A stretch of DNA of 18,799 bases from Bacillota bacterium (GTDB lineage Bacteria; Bacillota; Clostridia; Lutisporales; Lutisporaceae), in the NCBI GenBank assembly GCA_023405875.1, contig JAEXXN010000112.1:1-18799 (forward strand), written 5' to 3'. This document shows, piece by piece, positions 1 through 8,359 of this stretch (positions are counted from its first letter, which is position 1; each line of letters begins with the position of its first letter). The notes beneath the pieces are model-generated. The model made no database searches, had not been told where the DNA came from, and saw nothing but the letters and a program-made list of their open reading frames with translations. Position numbers and translations under genes: made by a program.

Positions 1-137
1 CCGCATCCTACTGTCAAAAGATTATCTTTATCAAGCACGGTAAAATCAATGTGCAGAAACAAAGCCCGGGGGACAGAAAGGCAATCTTTGACAAGATACT
101 GGAAACCCTGAGCATAGTGGGAGGGGATAAGGAATGA
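1..137 (+). CDS. BceA-type ABC transporter ATP-binding protein, C-terminal fragment
   Basis: This is the last 44 codons of a gene that begins outside the window; the reading frame starts at base 3 and ends with TGA at 135-137. The visible peptide (ASYCQKIIFIKHGKI, later ILETLSIVGGDKE) has the layout of the C-terminus of BceA/YtsC-type ATPases: the alanine-serine-tyrosine-cysteine stretch after the H-loop, the strand with a lysine-glycine-lysine turn, and the short closing helix. No nucleotide-binding motif falls inside the window. The stop overlaps the next start as ATGA, so the two genes are translationally coupled, as bceA and bceB usually are. The assignment rests partly on that neighbour. 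Confidence 0.75.
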   Translation, partial: ASYCQKIIFIKHGKINVQKQSPGDRKAIFDKILETLSIVGGDKE

Positions 138-2230
138 CCTTCCGGCATATTGTGGGCAAAAACCTGAAATATAATTTGGGGCGTTTTCTTTCCTATCTTT
201 TCGTGAACAGCTTTGTCGTTGCGGTTTTATTTTTGTACGGCAGCCTGCTGTTTAATGAAATTTTAGCCCGGAACAGCTCTTTCCGGGCGGCGTCAGCTTA
301 TATTCAAGCGGCGGCCTATGCCATACTTTTGTTTTCCATCGTTTTTGTAGCTTATACAGGTATCTATTTTGTGAAATCAAGAAGCCGCGAATTTGCGCTG
401 TATCTTACTTTAGGCATGACGGACAGAGATTTGATCCGCATGATTCATATAGAGAGCCTTGCCATTGTCGCCGGGTCTATGGTTTTTGGTATGCTTTCCG
501 GACTTCTGCTGTCAAACCTGTTTTATATGATACTCGGTAGAATATTAGGCTTCACTGGGTTTAGCTACAGCGAAATTTACTATATCGACTACAGGACCTT
601 TTTGCTGAGCTTTGGTGTGTTTATCCTTGTTTTCCTTTTTAACATGCTTTTTACCAATATCTTTATCCGCAGGCTCTCTATCGTTCAGATGATGAAGTCC
701 TCCAGCACCAAGGGCGTTTCCAAGTCGCGTCCGGCTTTTGGCGCAATTGCTACCATTGTATGCAGTTTTTCAACCTTCTTTCTGCATGAGTTTTTAGCCA
801 GAAGCGAGTGGGCCAGAGATATTACAGGCAATTATCCCGTGCTGATTCCACTCTTAACATTCGCAGTTGTCATAGTATCGTTGTATTTTGCCATAGCCTT
901 CGGAATTGATATTGTGCGAGCTTTTAGCAAGCGATTCCCTGGGTTTTACAACAGGTACATTTTGACTTTTGGAAGCCTCGGTCACCGGTTTTTTTCCTAT
1001 AAGGTAACGCTGTATATCGTTTCGCTGTTAATTTTTGTCGCCATTTATTTTATGGGCATGGGCACGTCAATCTATACCTATAATGATAAAACCATCGAGG
1101 AATTTGTTCCTTACGACTTCATGATTGAAACAAGCGGCGATATAAACAATATCAGCGAAGAGGAAATAAAGGCGGTTGTGGAGCGTTCGGGGGGCGTTTT
1201 GGATGCCTTTTCCGCCTTGAAATTTGCAAGTGGTCAGAACTACAGGAATACCAGGGAAGGGTTTTCAAATTATTATTTGGAAACCTACAGGGACAGTATC
1301 GTCATCAGTGAAAGCGAGTTTAACAGGCATATGGGGCTGCAGCTTGATGTTAAAGCGGACGAATTATTGCTTGTTTATAATTCGAGTGCAAGAGCAATAG
1401 AACCCATTGATTTTGATACGGTTATCACAATTGAGCCCTGGAGGGAAGGTGTAAACCGCGCCGAAAGCTTTGGGGCAAACCCCACAGCTATGGACTCTTT
1501 TGTCGGTACATTGGGGAATACAAAACATCTGGCATATGACAGGGATAAAACAAGTAAGATGTACGCGCCATTCATTGATTCTTACGGAAATGCCGAATAC
1601 GCGGCTGTTTTGGCAAATGTAATTGACGACAAGGTGTATGCGGAGCTGAGAGCCCAGACAGAAACTGCCTATTTATTTAATTTGAAATCAGGCGATGGCC
1701 AAAAGGTTTTTAATGCCATACTGGACGGTCTGCGCGAGATAAACGGCGCCGATGAAAGCTTATGGGAAAGCTCCAGCTTGGTATTCGGCGTAAAAGACGA
1801 CATAACCAATTTGCGCCCCATCTACAAGCAGGAACGCTTTGACATGGCGTTTGGTATCGGGGGATTTACGTTCTTTGCATTTTGCTTCATAGGATTTTTA
1901 TTCTTACTGTCATCAGGTATAGTCTTGTATTACAAAATCGTCACTGATATTGACGAGGAAAAAGAGCAGATCGGGATGCTGAAAAGAATTGGGTTAAACA
2001 ACAAAGAATGCAGAAGCTACCTGACCACGCATTTGGCAATCCTTTTCTTTACCCCTCTTGTCATAGGCATTGTTTTGGGAACGGTATACATGCATGCAGA
2101 GCTTGAGTTCAGTCCTTATGTAGGCTATATGATGGGCTTCATATGGATAATAATAGGGGTGGTTGCGGCTTTGGATGTACTCCTTTACATGGCCCTTAGA
2201 AAAAGATTTTTTAGAGGTGTTGAAGTTTGA
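134..2230 (+). CDS. BceB-type ABC transporter permease (FtsX family)
   Basis: This is a 698-residue membrane protein of the BceB/FtsX permease family. BceAB transporters remove bacitracin-like or other cell-wall-active peptides from their lipid targets and signal to a partner histidine kinase. The sequence shows the expected plan: a first membrane helix at about residues 17-39, a helix near 56-78 followed by an FtsX-type block (KSRSREFALYLTLGM, about 83-97), further helices to about residue 305, a long soluble extracellular domain at about 315-570, and three C-terminal helices with a second FtsX-like motif (EEKEQIGMLKRIGL). It is slightly longer than the roughly 650 residues usual for BceB. 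The start ATG overlaps the stop of the ATPase gene. No BceRS two-component genes lie in the window; they may be upstream. The peptide substrate cannot be read from the sequence. Confidence 0.88.
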   Translation: MTFRHIVGKNLKYNLGRFLSYLFVNSFVVAVLFLYGSLLFNEILARNSSFRAASAYIQAAAYAILLFSIVFVAYTGIYFVKSRSREFALYLTLGMTDRDLIRMIHIESLAIVAGSMVFGMLSGLLLSNLFYMILGRILGFTGFSYSEIYYIDYRTFLLSFGVFILVFLFNMLFTNIFIRRLSIVQMMKSSSTKGVSKSRPAFGAIATIVCSFSTFFLHEFLARSEWARDITGNYPVLIPLLTFAVVIVSLYFAIAFGIDIVRAFSKRFPGFYNRYILTFGSLGHRFFSYKVTLYIVSLLIFVAIYFMGMGTSIYTYNDKTIEEFVPYDFMIETSGDINNISEEEIKAVVERSGGVLDAFSALKFASGQNYRNTREGFSNYYLETYRDSIVISESEFNRHMGLQLDVKADELLLVYNSSARAIEPIDFDTVITIEPWREGVNRAESFGANPTAMDSFVGTLGNTKHLAYDRDKTSKMYAPFIDSYGNAEYAAVLANVIDDKVYAELRAQTETAYLFNLKSGDGQKVFNAILDGLREINGADESLWESSSLVFGVKDDITNLRPIYKQERFDMAFGIGGFTFFAFCFIGFLFLLSSGIVLYYKIVTDIDEEKEQIGMLKRIGLNNKECRSYLTTHLAILFFTPLVIGIVLGTVYMHAELEFSPYVGYMMGFIWIIIGVVAALDVLLYMALRKRFFRGVEV

Positions 2231-2288
2231 TAAAGATTTTATTGCGCTGGCCAAGGGGTGTATGAGAGCTCTCAAATCTTTGTATATA

Positions 2289-2350
2289 TTGACAGCAACC
2301 AAAATCTATGATATATTCATAACGGTGTTTCAAAACACCGTTATGAATAT
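2289..2350 (+). promoter_or_regulatory. Promoter of the tetR-family gene with overlapping 38-bp palindromic operator
   Basis: A consensus -35 box TTGACA (2289-2294) is followed after exactly 17 bases by TATATT (2312-2317). A perfect inverted repeat with 18-base arms (2313-2330 and 2333-2350) and a two-base centre starts inside the -10 box and covers the expected transcription start. This is the geometry of an autorepressor operator, and the next gene is a TetR-family regulator at 2369. The promoter and palindrome are seen directly; operator function is inferred. The transcript would also begin with part of the palindrome. Confidence 0.8.
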
Positions 2351-2368
2351 TAGAGGTGAAATGGACCT

Positions 2369-2986
2369 ATGGCCAAACAAATTGAAGGCGTCTATGAAAA
2401 GGTGCTTGAATATGCAAAGCAGGAATTTCTTGAAAAGGGCTATAAAGACGCCTCGTTACGTACCATTGCGCAAAATGCAGGCACAAGCACCGGCTCGATA
2501 TATACGCGGTTCAAGGATAAGGACGGCCTGTTCGAGGCGTTGGTTTTGCCGGCTGTCAAGGGTCTGAAGGAATGGTTTCATTCTGAGCAGGAGATATTTC
2601 ATAATTCTTCGGCCGATCAGAAAACGGAGGATGCGTTTAAGTATTCCGACGATAAGTACAAAATTTTTGTCGATTACATCTACGAGCATTTTGATGAGTT
2701 TAAGCTGCTGATCAACTGTGCGGGCGGAACGGTGTTTGCGGATTTTGTTCATGACATTGTAGAGATCGATGTTGACTACACGCTGAAATATATTGAAGCC
2801 ACCGGCAATGATGCCCTGACCTCGGGCAGAGCCACCCCGGAATTCCTGCATATCCTTTCCAGCGCATTTTATTCCGGCATCTTTGAGGTTGTAACACACG
2901 GTATGGAAAAGGAGGCGGCGTACAGCCACGTAGCCCGCCTCAGGCGTTTTTTTCAGGGGGGATGGGCAACTATTCTTAACCCCTGA
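2369..2986 (+). CDS. TetR/AcrR family transcriptional regulator
   Basis: A 205-residue protein with an N-terminal TetR-type DNA-binding domain. The helix-turn-helix is visible at about residues 29-48 (SLRTIAQNAGTSTGSIYTRF) and is followed by the typical FKDKDGLFEALV segment. The remaining 150 residues are a helical ligand-binding and dimerisation domain with no recognisable specificity. AGGTGA at 2354-2359 is a suitably spaced ribosome binding site; an ATG at 2361 is out of frame. The gene lies directly upstream of, and codirectional with, the transport operon at 3083-11616, so that operon is the likely target together with its own promoter. The effector is unknown; a metal-chelate-related signal is a guess from context. 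Confidence 0.92.
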   Translation: MAKQIEGVYEKVLEYAKQEFLEKGYKDASLRTIAQNAGTSTGSIYTRFKDKDGLFEALVLPAVKGLKEWFHSEQEIFHNSSADQKTEDAFKYSDDKYKIFVDYIYEHFDEFKLLINCAGGTVFADFVHDIVEIDVDYTLKYIEATGNDALTSGRATPEFLHILSSAFYSGIFEVVTHGMEKEAAYSHVARLRRFFQGGWATILNP

Positions 2987-3000
2987 AGGCAATAGTTTTA

Positions 3001-3031
3001 TTTTATGAGATCACTTGCGGGTCTCATAAAA
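3001..3031 (+). terminator. Stem-loop between the tetR-family gene and the transport operon
   Basis: A perfect 10-base inverted repeat (TTTTATGAGA at 3001-3010 and its complement at 3022-3031) surrounds an 11-base loop. It sits 14 bases after the tetR-family stop codon. The stem is AT-rich and no strong U-tract follows, so it may be a weak or partial terminator, an RNA processing site, or an operator rather than a full stop. The structure is certain; the function is inferred. Confidence 0.4.
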
Positions 3032-3042
3032 ATTACACAAGG

Positions 3043-3060
3043 AGTTAGAACTATCTAACT
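3043..3060 (+). promoter_or_regulatory. Small inverted repeat, possible operator of the transport operon
   Basis: AGTTAGA (3043-3049) and TCTAACT (3054-3060) form a perfect 7-base inverted repeat with a 4-base centre, 22 bases upstream of the first transporter start. Its size and symmetry fit a regulator binding site. It shares no obvious sequence with the palindrome at 2313-2350, so it may be read by another protein. No convincing -35/-10 pair was found nearby, which leaves read-through from the tetR promoter as the simplest source of transcription. Confidence 0.35.
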
Positions 3061-3082
3061 TAAAACTGGAGGAGGAGCTTAT

Positions 3083-4825
3083 ATGGAAAGCATGCAAACG
3101 CAAAGTCCATTTTCGCGTTTGATGGATTTTGCAAAACCCCACAAGGGAAAATATGCCGCGTCGGTATTTTTCGCGGTGATCGGTGTAGCATCGGGCATGG
3201 TGCCCTATTTTGCGGTAGCAACGATGCTCATACGTCTGATCGACGGAGGACGGGAGTTAAGCTTTTATTTGACATGGTGCGGAATTGCCGCCGCCGGATT
3301 TGTATTGAAGGCCATATGCATGAATATCTCCACTACCTTTTCTCACAAAGCCACCTTTTCGGTAATTTCCGAGGTGCGGTTCCGTTTGACCTCCAAGCTG
3401 ACGAGGGTACCGATGGGTTATTTGCTGGAGAACCCCTCAGGCCAGCTCAAGGCTACCATCGTGGAACGGGTGGACAGCATCGAAACGCCGCTGGCCCATG
3501 TGCTGCCGGAGATGACCTCTAATCTGCTGGTGCCCCTTGGTATCATCATCTATCTGTTTACCCTGGACTGGCGCATGGCACTGGTATCGCTGATCACCCT
3601 TCCCATCGGCCTTATTGCCTATATGGGCATGATGAAGGATTATGCTGTCAAATATGCCGCCGTGACCAACGCCGGCAAGCACATGAGCGCAACAACGGTG
3701 GAATACATAGGAGGTATAGAGGTCATCAAGGCCTTTAACCAGTCGGCAGCTTCTTACGCGAAGTTTACCGATGCCGTGAAGAAAAACACGCAGCTCGTCA
3801 TGGATTGGATGCGCGCCACACAAGGGTATTCCGCCGTTGCTCAAAGCGTCTGGCCCGCTGTGCTCGTAGGCGTGTTGCCCGTAGGCTGTATTTTTTATTT
3901 GAACGGTACATTGGATGCGCCGGATTTTATCACCATCACGATTTTATCCCTCGGTATTATCGGCCCCATCATCGCCGCCATGTTCTTCACCGACGATATA
4001 GCAAAGATCGGCACCATTGTCGGCGACATCGGGACCATCCTTGACATGCCCGATCTGGAAAGGCCCGGGAGCAAAAGAAAACTGAACGGTTCGGATATTG
4101 TACTGAAAAACGTAACCTTCGCCTACAAGGACGAGCAGGTGCTCAAGGGCGTGAGCCTGAAAATTGAGGGAGGCAGCGTTACCGCCCTGGTCGGGCCCTC
4201 CGGTTCCGGCAAATCCACCATCGCCAAGCTGATCGCTTCCCTTTGGGACGTGGACGGCGGCAGCATCACACTGGGCGGCACGGATATCCGGGATATCCCT
4301 ATGGAGCAGCTCATGGACAACCTTGCCTATGTGTCACAGGACAATTACCTGTTTAACGAAACGGTGCGGGATAACATCAGAATGGGCAGACCCTCGGCCT
4401 CCGACGCCGAGGTGGAAGCTGCGGCCAAGGCCTCAGGCTGCCACGAGTTCATCATGAAGCTGGAGCGCGGCTACGACACTATTGCCGGCGGTGCAGGAGG
4501 ACATCTCTCAGGGGGAGAACGGCAGCGTATCGCCATCGCAAGGGCGATGCTGAAGGATGCGCCCATCGTCATTCTGGATGAAGCGACTTCCTACACTGAT
4601 CCGGAGAATGAGGCCGTCATCCAGGAGGCTGTCGCAAGGCTGGTGGAGGGAAAGACGCTGATCGTCATCGCACATCGGCTCTCCACTGTTACCGATTCCG
4701 ACAAAATTGTCGTGGTGAATCAGGGGCTCATCGAAGCCGAAGGCCGGCACCAGGAGCTGCTTGACGGCTGCGGGCTGTATCGCGGCATGTGGAAGGCACA
4801 TATGGATGCGAAGGACGCAGCATAA
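3083..4825 (+). CDS. ABC transporter, fused permease/ATPase half-transporter (YbtPQ/IrtAB-like), first subunit
   Basis: A 580-residue half-transporter with an exporter-type transmembrane domain (about residues 15-310) and a C-terminal nucleotide-binding domain. Motifs seen: Walker A GPSGSGKST at 371-379, Q-loop YVSQDN, signature LSGGERQR from 475, Walker B ending in D499-E500, D-loop region YTDPENE and H-loop His531. All catalytic residues are present. The DPENE ending of the D-loop resembles that of siderophore-linked exporter-fold importers such as IrtAB and YbtPQ; this is recalled family knowledge, not a search result. A strong GGAGGAGG site precedes the ATG. The next gene encodes a similar-sized partner 12 bases on, so the pair probably forms a heterodimer. 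Substrate and direction of transport are not certain; a drug exporter is the alternative. Confidence 0.88.
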   Translation: MESMQTQSPFSRLMDFAKPHKGKYAASVFFAVIGVASGMVPYFAVATMLIRLIDGGRELSFYLTWCGIAAAGFVLKAICMNISTTFSHKATFSVISEVRFRLTSKLTRVPMGYLLENPSGQLKATIVERVDSIETPLAHVLPEMTSNLLVPLGIIIYLFTLDWRMALVSLITLPIGLIAYMGMMKDYAVKYAAVTNAGKHMSATTVEYIGGIEVIKAFNQSAASYAKFTDAVKKNTQLVMDWMRATQGYSAVAQSVWPAVLVGVLPVGCIFYLNGTLDAPDFITITILSLGIIGPIIAAMFFTDDIAKIGTIVGDIGTILDMPDLERPGSKRKLNGSDIVLKNVTFAYKDEQVLKGVSLKIEGGSVTALVGPSGSGKSTIAKLIASLWDVDGGSITLGGTDIRDIPMEQLMDNLAYVSQDNYLFNETVRDNIRMGRPSASDAEVEAAAKASGCHEFIMKLERGYDTIAGGAGGHLSGGERQRIAIARAMLKDAPIVILDEATSYTDPENEAVIQEAVARLVEGKTLIVIAHRLSTVTDSDKIVVVNQGLIEAEGRHQELLDGCGLYRGMWKAHMDAKDAA

Positions 4826-4837
4826 GGAGGAGATAGA

Positions 4838-6586
4838 ATGTTTAGCATATTCAAAAAGTTTTTTGCCTTTGCCGGCGATCAGAAGGGGAAATGGCAGAAG
4901 GGGATATTTTTTGCCGTTCTGCATTCCATATGCGAGGCTTTTCAACTGCTGGCCATCGCCGTTGTCCTCAGAGCCATGGTCGAAGGGAATATGACCGCCG
5001 GAACTGCATGGACAGCCCTGGGTATCCTGCTGTTCAGCCTGCTGGGTACTATCATCACGCGGCACATTTCCCATCAAAGCGAGATTACCGGCAGCTATCG
5101 CATGTGCGAAGAAAAGCGCATCGGTATCGGCGACCGCATGAAATATATGCCTATGGGCTATTTTAACAGCCATAGCCTTGGCAATATCACCGCAGCCGTC
5201 ACCACTACCATGGAGGAAATCGAAAAACTGGGGCCGCCCACAATGGTACGGACTATCCACGGATTGATCCGAACGGCAATCATGGCTGTCTTCCTATTGT
5301 CCTTCAACTGGCGTATCGGTATGATCGCCGTTGCCGGAACACTACTGTTCCTCGGGGTCAATTCCCTGCTGCACCGCAAATCCCGCGTTCTCTCACCAAA
5401 GCGTCAGGAGGCGCAGGCAGGATTGGTGGAAGCGGTGCTGGAGTATATACAGGGTATGAGCGTGGTCAAGGCATTCCATTTGGATAAAGCGGCGAATAAA
5501 ACCATCGACAAAACCATCGCCGAGGTAGAGAAATACAATTACAAAATGGAGATCAGCTTTATCCCCTACATTGCCCTCCAGCAGATCATACTGCGGCTTA
5601 CCAGCGTTGCCATCGTTGTTGCCTCCATCCTGTTTTATCTGAACGGCACAATGGAGTTGTTTTTATGCTTGCTGATGATCGTGTGCGGATTTTTCATCTT
5701 TACAGAGCTGGAAGCTGCCGGCTTGATGTCCTCCTTCCTCCGCCTGGTGGATGTTTCCATCGACCGGGTAGAGGATATCCACCAAACGCCTGTTATGGAC
5801 ATCGATGGGCATGAGCAGCAGCCTGAAAGCGTAGACATCGCCTTTGACAACGTCAGCTTTTCCTACGGGGACCGCAAGATCATCGATCAAGTCAGCTTTA
5901 CTATCCCCCAGGGCACGACAACGGCTATCGTGGGGCCGTCAGGGGGCGGCAAGACGACTCTTTGTAATCTCATAGCGCGGTTCTGGGATGTGGACGAGGG
6001 CGTTATCACGCTGGGCGGCAGAGATGTACGGGAATACAAGCTGGACAGCCTGCTGGCAAACATCAGTATGGTTTTCCAGAATGTTTATCTGTTCAACGAC
6101 ACCATCGCCAACAACATCAAATTCGGCAAACCGGAGGCCACGATGGAGGAAGTCGTTGAGGCGGCAAAAAAAGCCTGCTGCCATGAGTTTATCCGGGCGT
6201 TCCCCCATGGCTATGATACCGTAATCGGCGAGAGCGGAGCCACCATATCGGGGGGTGAAAAGCAGCGCATCTCCATCGCCCGTGCACTGCTCAAGGATGC
6301 GCCCATCGTCATTCTGGATGAGGCCACTGCCAATGTCGATCCGGAAAACGAGAATAAGCTTCGGGAGGCCGTTGATGCATTGACCCGCAACAAAACAATA
6401 ATTATGATAGCCCACCGGTTGAAGACGGTCAGGAGAGCCGACCAGATCCTTGTGCTCGATGCCGGCAGGATTGTGCAGCGTGGAACCCATGATGAGCTGA
6501 TCCGGCAGCAGGGACTATATTCCGATTTTATCGGCGTGCGCAAAAGGGCGATCGGCTGGAAGCTTCAGGGGGCAATGGAAAAATGA
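4838..6586 (+). CDS. ABC transporter, fused permease/ATPase half-transporter (YbtPQ/IrtAB-like), second subunit
   Basis: A 582-residue half-transporter and likely heterodimer partner of the gene before it. The membrane domain covers about residues 15-300. The ATPase domain shows Walker A GPSGGGKTT at about 366-374, Q-loop VFQNVY, signature ISGGEKQR from 470, Walker B with D494-E495, D-loop NVDPENE and H-loop IAHR. Both subunits therefore keep a catalytic glutamate and histidine, unlike heterodimeric drug exporters with one degenerate site. AAGGAGG at 4824-4830 overlaps the previous stop and serves the ATG at 4838. Its own stop overlaps the next start as ATGA, tying it to the Nik-like importer. 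The linkage suggests joint handling of a metal complex; this is inference. Confidence 0.88.
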   Translation: MFSIFKKFFAFAGDQKGKWQKGIFFAVLHSICEAFQLLAIAVVLRAMVEGNMTAGTAWTALGILLFSLLGTIITRHISHQSEITGSYRMCEEKRIGIGDRMKYMPMGYFNSHSLGNITAAVTTTMEEIEKLGPPTMVRTIHGLIRTAIMAVFLLSFNWRIGMIAVAGTLLFLGVNSLLHRKSRVLSPKRQEAQAGLVEAVLEYIQGMSVVKAFHLDKAANKTIDKTIAEVEKYNYKMEISFIPYIALQQIILRLTSVAIVVASILFYLNGTMELFLCLLMIVCGFFIFTELEAAGLMSSFLRLVDVSIDRVEDIHQTPVMDIDGHEQQPESVDIAFDNVSFSYGDRKIIDQVSFTIPQGTTTAIVGPSGGGKTTLCNLIARFWDVDEGVITLGGRDVREYKLDSLLANISMVFQNVYLFNDTIANNIKFGKPEATMEEVVEAAKKACCHEFIRAFPHGYDTVIGESGATISGGEKQRISIARALLKDAPIVILDEATANVDPENENKLREAVDALTRNKTIIMIAHRLKTVRRADQILVLDAGRIVQRGTHDELIRQQGLYSDFIGVRKRAIGWKLQGAMEK

Positions 6587-7545
6587 CGGAAATGCGCCAG
6601 ATAAGGAATCAAATTTATAAAAAACTGATCGGACTCGTCGTGGTTCTTCTGGGAGTGACCGCAATGTCGTTTCTGTTTGTAAACCTTTCGCCTGTTGACC
6701 CCGCTGAGGCGCTGGCACAGCGTATGTTCACCCGGCCGACACAGGAGCAGGTTACGGAAATCAGAAGCAATCTGGGGCTGGATAAGCCTTTGGGGCTTCA
6801 ATACATCAATTGGGTAGGCAATGCCTTGAGAGGAGATTTCGGGACATCCCTTATTTCGAGAAAGCCGGTCAGGGAATCCATAGGTGGCGCCCTTTCGGCT
6901 ACCATGGGGATCGTGCTGCTCGCTATGCTGTTTTCGGTATTGTTTACCGTCCCGGCAAGCATTTTATCGGCTTTAAGGAAAAACGGGGCCTTTGACAAAT
7001 CGGTTCACTTTTTAAGCATTATCGGCATATCCCTTCCAAATTACTGGCTGGGGTTCATGCTTCTTATCGTATTTGCAGTGGCTATCCCCCTATTTAAGGT
7101 ATCTGATTTCGGCAGCATTAAGGGCCATATACTGCCCGCCCTGGCGCTTTCCATACCCGTCACCGCTTCGGGGATACGGGTATTCCGCTCCTCGCTCCTG
7201 AGCGGATATCACTGCGATTTTGTTACTTATGCAAGAGCAAGAGGGCTGCCGGAGGGAAAAATAGCCGCAATGGTTGTGAAATATTCTCTGCCGCCCATGG
7301 TTACCCTATTTGCTCAAAATTTCGGATTTTTACTGGGCGGCAGCGCCACGGTGGAGGCGGTGTTTTCCTGGCCGGGTATCGGGTCGCTTTTGATTGAGGC
7401 GATTATGGGACGCGACCTACCCGTCATCAATGGCTGTGTCCTGATCATTGCTGTGATTTTTGTGCTTGTGAACTTTGCGGCAGATATAATAAACCTGTCG
7501 ATCAATCCTTTGATCGGCACGGCAATGGAGTCCAAATATGTTTAA
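6583..7545 (+). CDS. NikB/DppB-like ABC transporter permease
   Basis: A 320-residue inner-membrane permease of the binding-protein-dependent type. An N-terminal helix (about residues 15-35) is followed by the LSPVDPAEAL segment seen after the first helix in NikB/DppB proteins, then five further helices. The cytoplasmic EAA loop is visible as TYARARGLPEGKIAAMVVKY. The length matches the family norm of 310-340. The start overlaps the upstream stop (ATGA), and CAGGGGG at 6566-6572 is a well-spaced ribosome binding site; an internal ATG at 6592 is a possible alternative start. It pairs with the permease that follows to form the membrane channel of a NikABCDE-like importer. Confidence 0.9.
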   Translation: MTEMRQIRNQIYKKLIGLVVVLLGVTAMSFLFVNLSPVDPAEALAQRMFTRPTQEQVTEIRSNLGLDKPLGLQYINWVGNALRGDFGTSLISRKPVRESIGGALSATMGIVLLAMLFSVLFTVPASILSALRKNGAFDKSVHFLSIIGISLPNYWLGFMLLIVFAVAIPLFKVSDFGSIKGHILPALALSIPVTASGIRVFRSSLLSGYHCDFVTYARARGLPEGKIAAMVVKYSLPPMVTLFAQNFGFLLGGSATVEAVFSWPGIGSLLIEAIMGRDLPVINGCVLIIAVIFVLVNFAADIINLSINPLIGTAMESKYV

Positions 7546-8356
7546 AAAGACCTTGAAGAACAAACAGGCTGTTATAGGCCTTATTATGATTACCGCAGTT
7601 ATGTCCGTCGCTTTTCTTGCCCCCCTTGTTGCCCCAAATGATCCGGTGCGGGTGGATATCATGAATACCTTTGCAAAAGCAAGCAGAGAGTTTCCCTTCG
7701 GCACGGATGAGCTGGGCCGCTGCGTCCTTTCAAGGCTGGTATACGGTGCAAGAAATTCGATTTTTGTAGCGATTCCAACGCTGCTTCTGCTTGCGGTCAT
7801 CAGCACGGTCTTTTCCGTGGCCTGCGCTTATGCAGGCGGCTTGGCCGACCGCATATTTTCGATTGTCATTGATATTTTAATGGCTTTTCCCCCGATGCTC
7901 ATCGCCATTACGCTTGTGGGTTCTTTCGGGCACAGCCATTTGAGCATTGTGCTGTCCGTCATTATTTCCATGTGGGTATGGTTTGCAAGGATCATCCGCT
8001 CCTTTGTGCTGGCAGAGAAAAGCAAGCCTTATATCACCGCCTGCAAAATTTCGGGCTGCACAGAGCCTCATATCGTGTTTTTTCATATTTTACCCAATAT
8101 CCTGCCCCAGCTTATCGTGTATTTCAGCACCGGGGTTGCTTCAATCATCATAACGATTTCAAGCTATGCATTCCTGGGCTTCGGCTTTGAGACGGGAACC
8201 GCAGAATGGGGTTCGATGTTCAACAGCGCGTCCGTCTACCTGTTCAGCCATCCTGCCCTTGTTATCTATCCGGGGCTTTGCATCCTCTTTACGGCGGCGG
8301 GGTTTAATCTGTTTGGAGAGGCGCTGAGGGATATTGTGTCGCCGGAGGAGGAATGA
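7538..8356 (+). CDS. NikC/DppC-like ABC transporter permease
   Basis: A 272-residue permease, the second channel subunit of the importer. It has the short N-terminal helix and the PNDPVRVD... FPFGTDELGRCVLSRLVYGAR segment characteristic of NikC/DppC proteins, then five helices with the EAA loop at ACKISGCTEPHIVFFHILPN. The gene overlaps the preceding permease by 8 bases, consistent with stoichiometric coupled translation. Nothing is missing compared with the family. Nickel, another transition metal or a metal-metallophore complex is the likely cargo from the type of binding protein in the operon; oligopeptides are the main alternative. Confidence 0.9.
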   Translation: MFKKTLKNKQAVIGLIMITAVMSVAFLAPLVAPNDPVRVDIMNTFAKASREFPFGTDELGRCVLSRLVYGARNSIFVAIPTLLLLAVISTVFSVACAYAGGLADRIFSIVIDILMAFPPMLIAITLVGSFGHSHLSIVLSVIISMWVWFARIIRSFVLAEKSKPYITACKISGCTEPHIVFFHILPNILPQLIVYFSTGVASIIITISSYAFLGFGFETGTAEWGSMFNSASVYLFSHPALVIYPGLCILFTAAGFNLFGEALRDIVSPEEE

Positions 8357-8359
8357 GCA

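Noticed and set aside
2232..2281. AAAGATTT/AAATCTTT inverted repeat after the BceB-type gene as a terminator
   Set aside because: Eight AT-rich pairs around a 34-base loop with no T-tract; it could not be supported as a terminator.
4508..5260. 250-codon open frame on the minus strand across the two half-transporter genes
   Set aside because: It is antisense to conserved ATPase motifs, has no ribosome binding site and reads as low-complexity shadow sequence.
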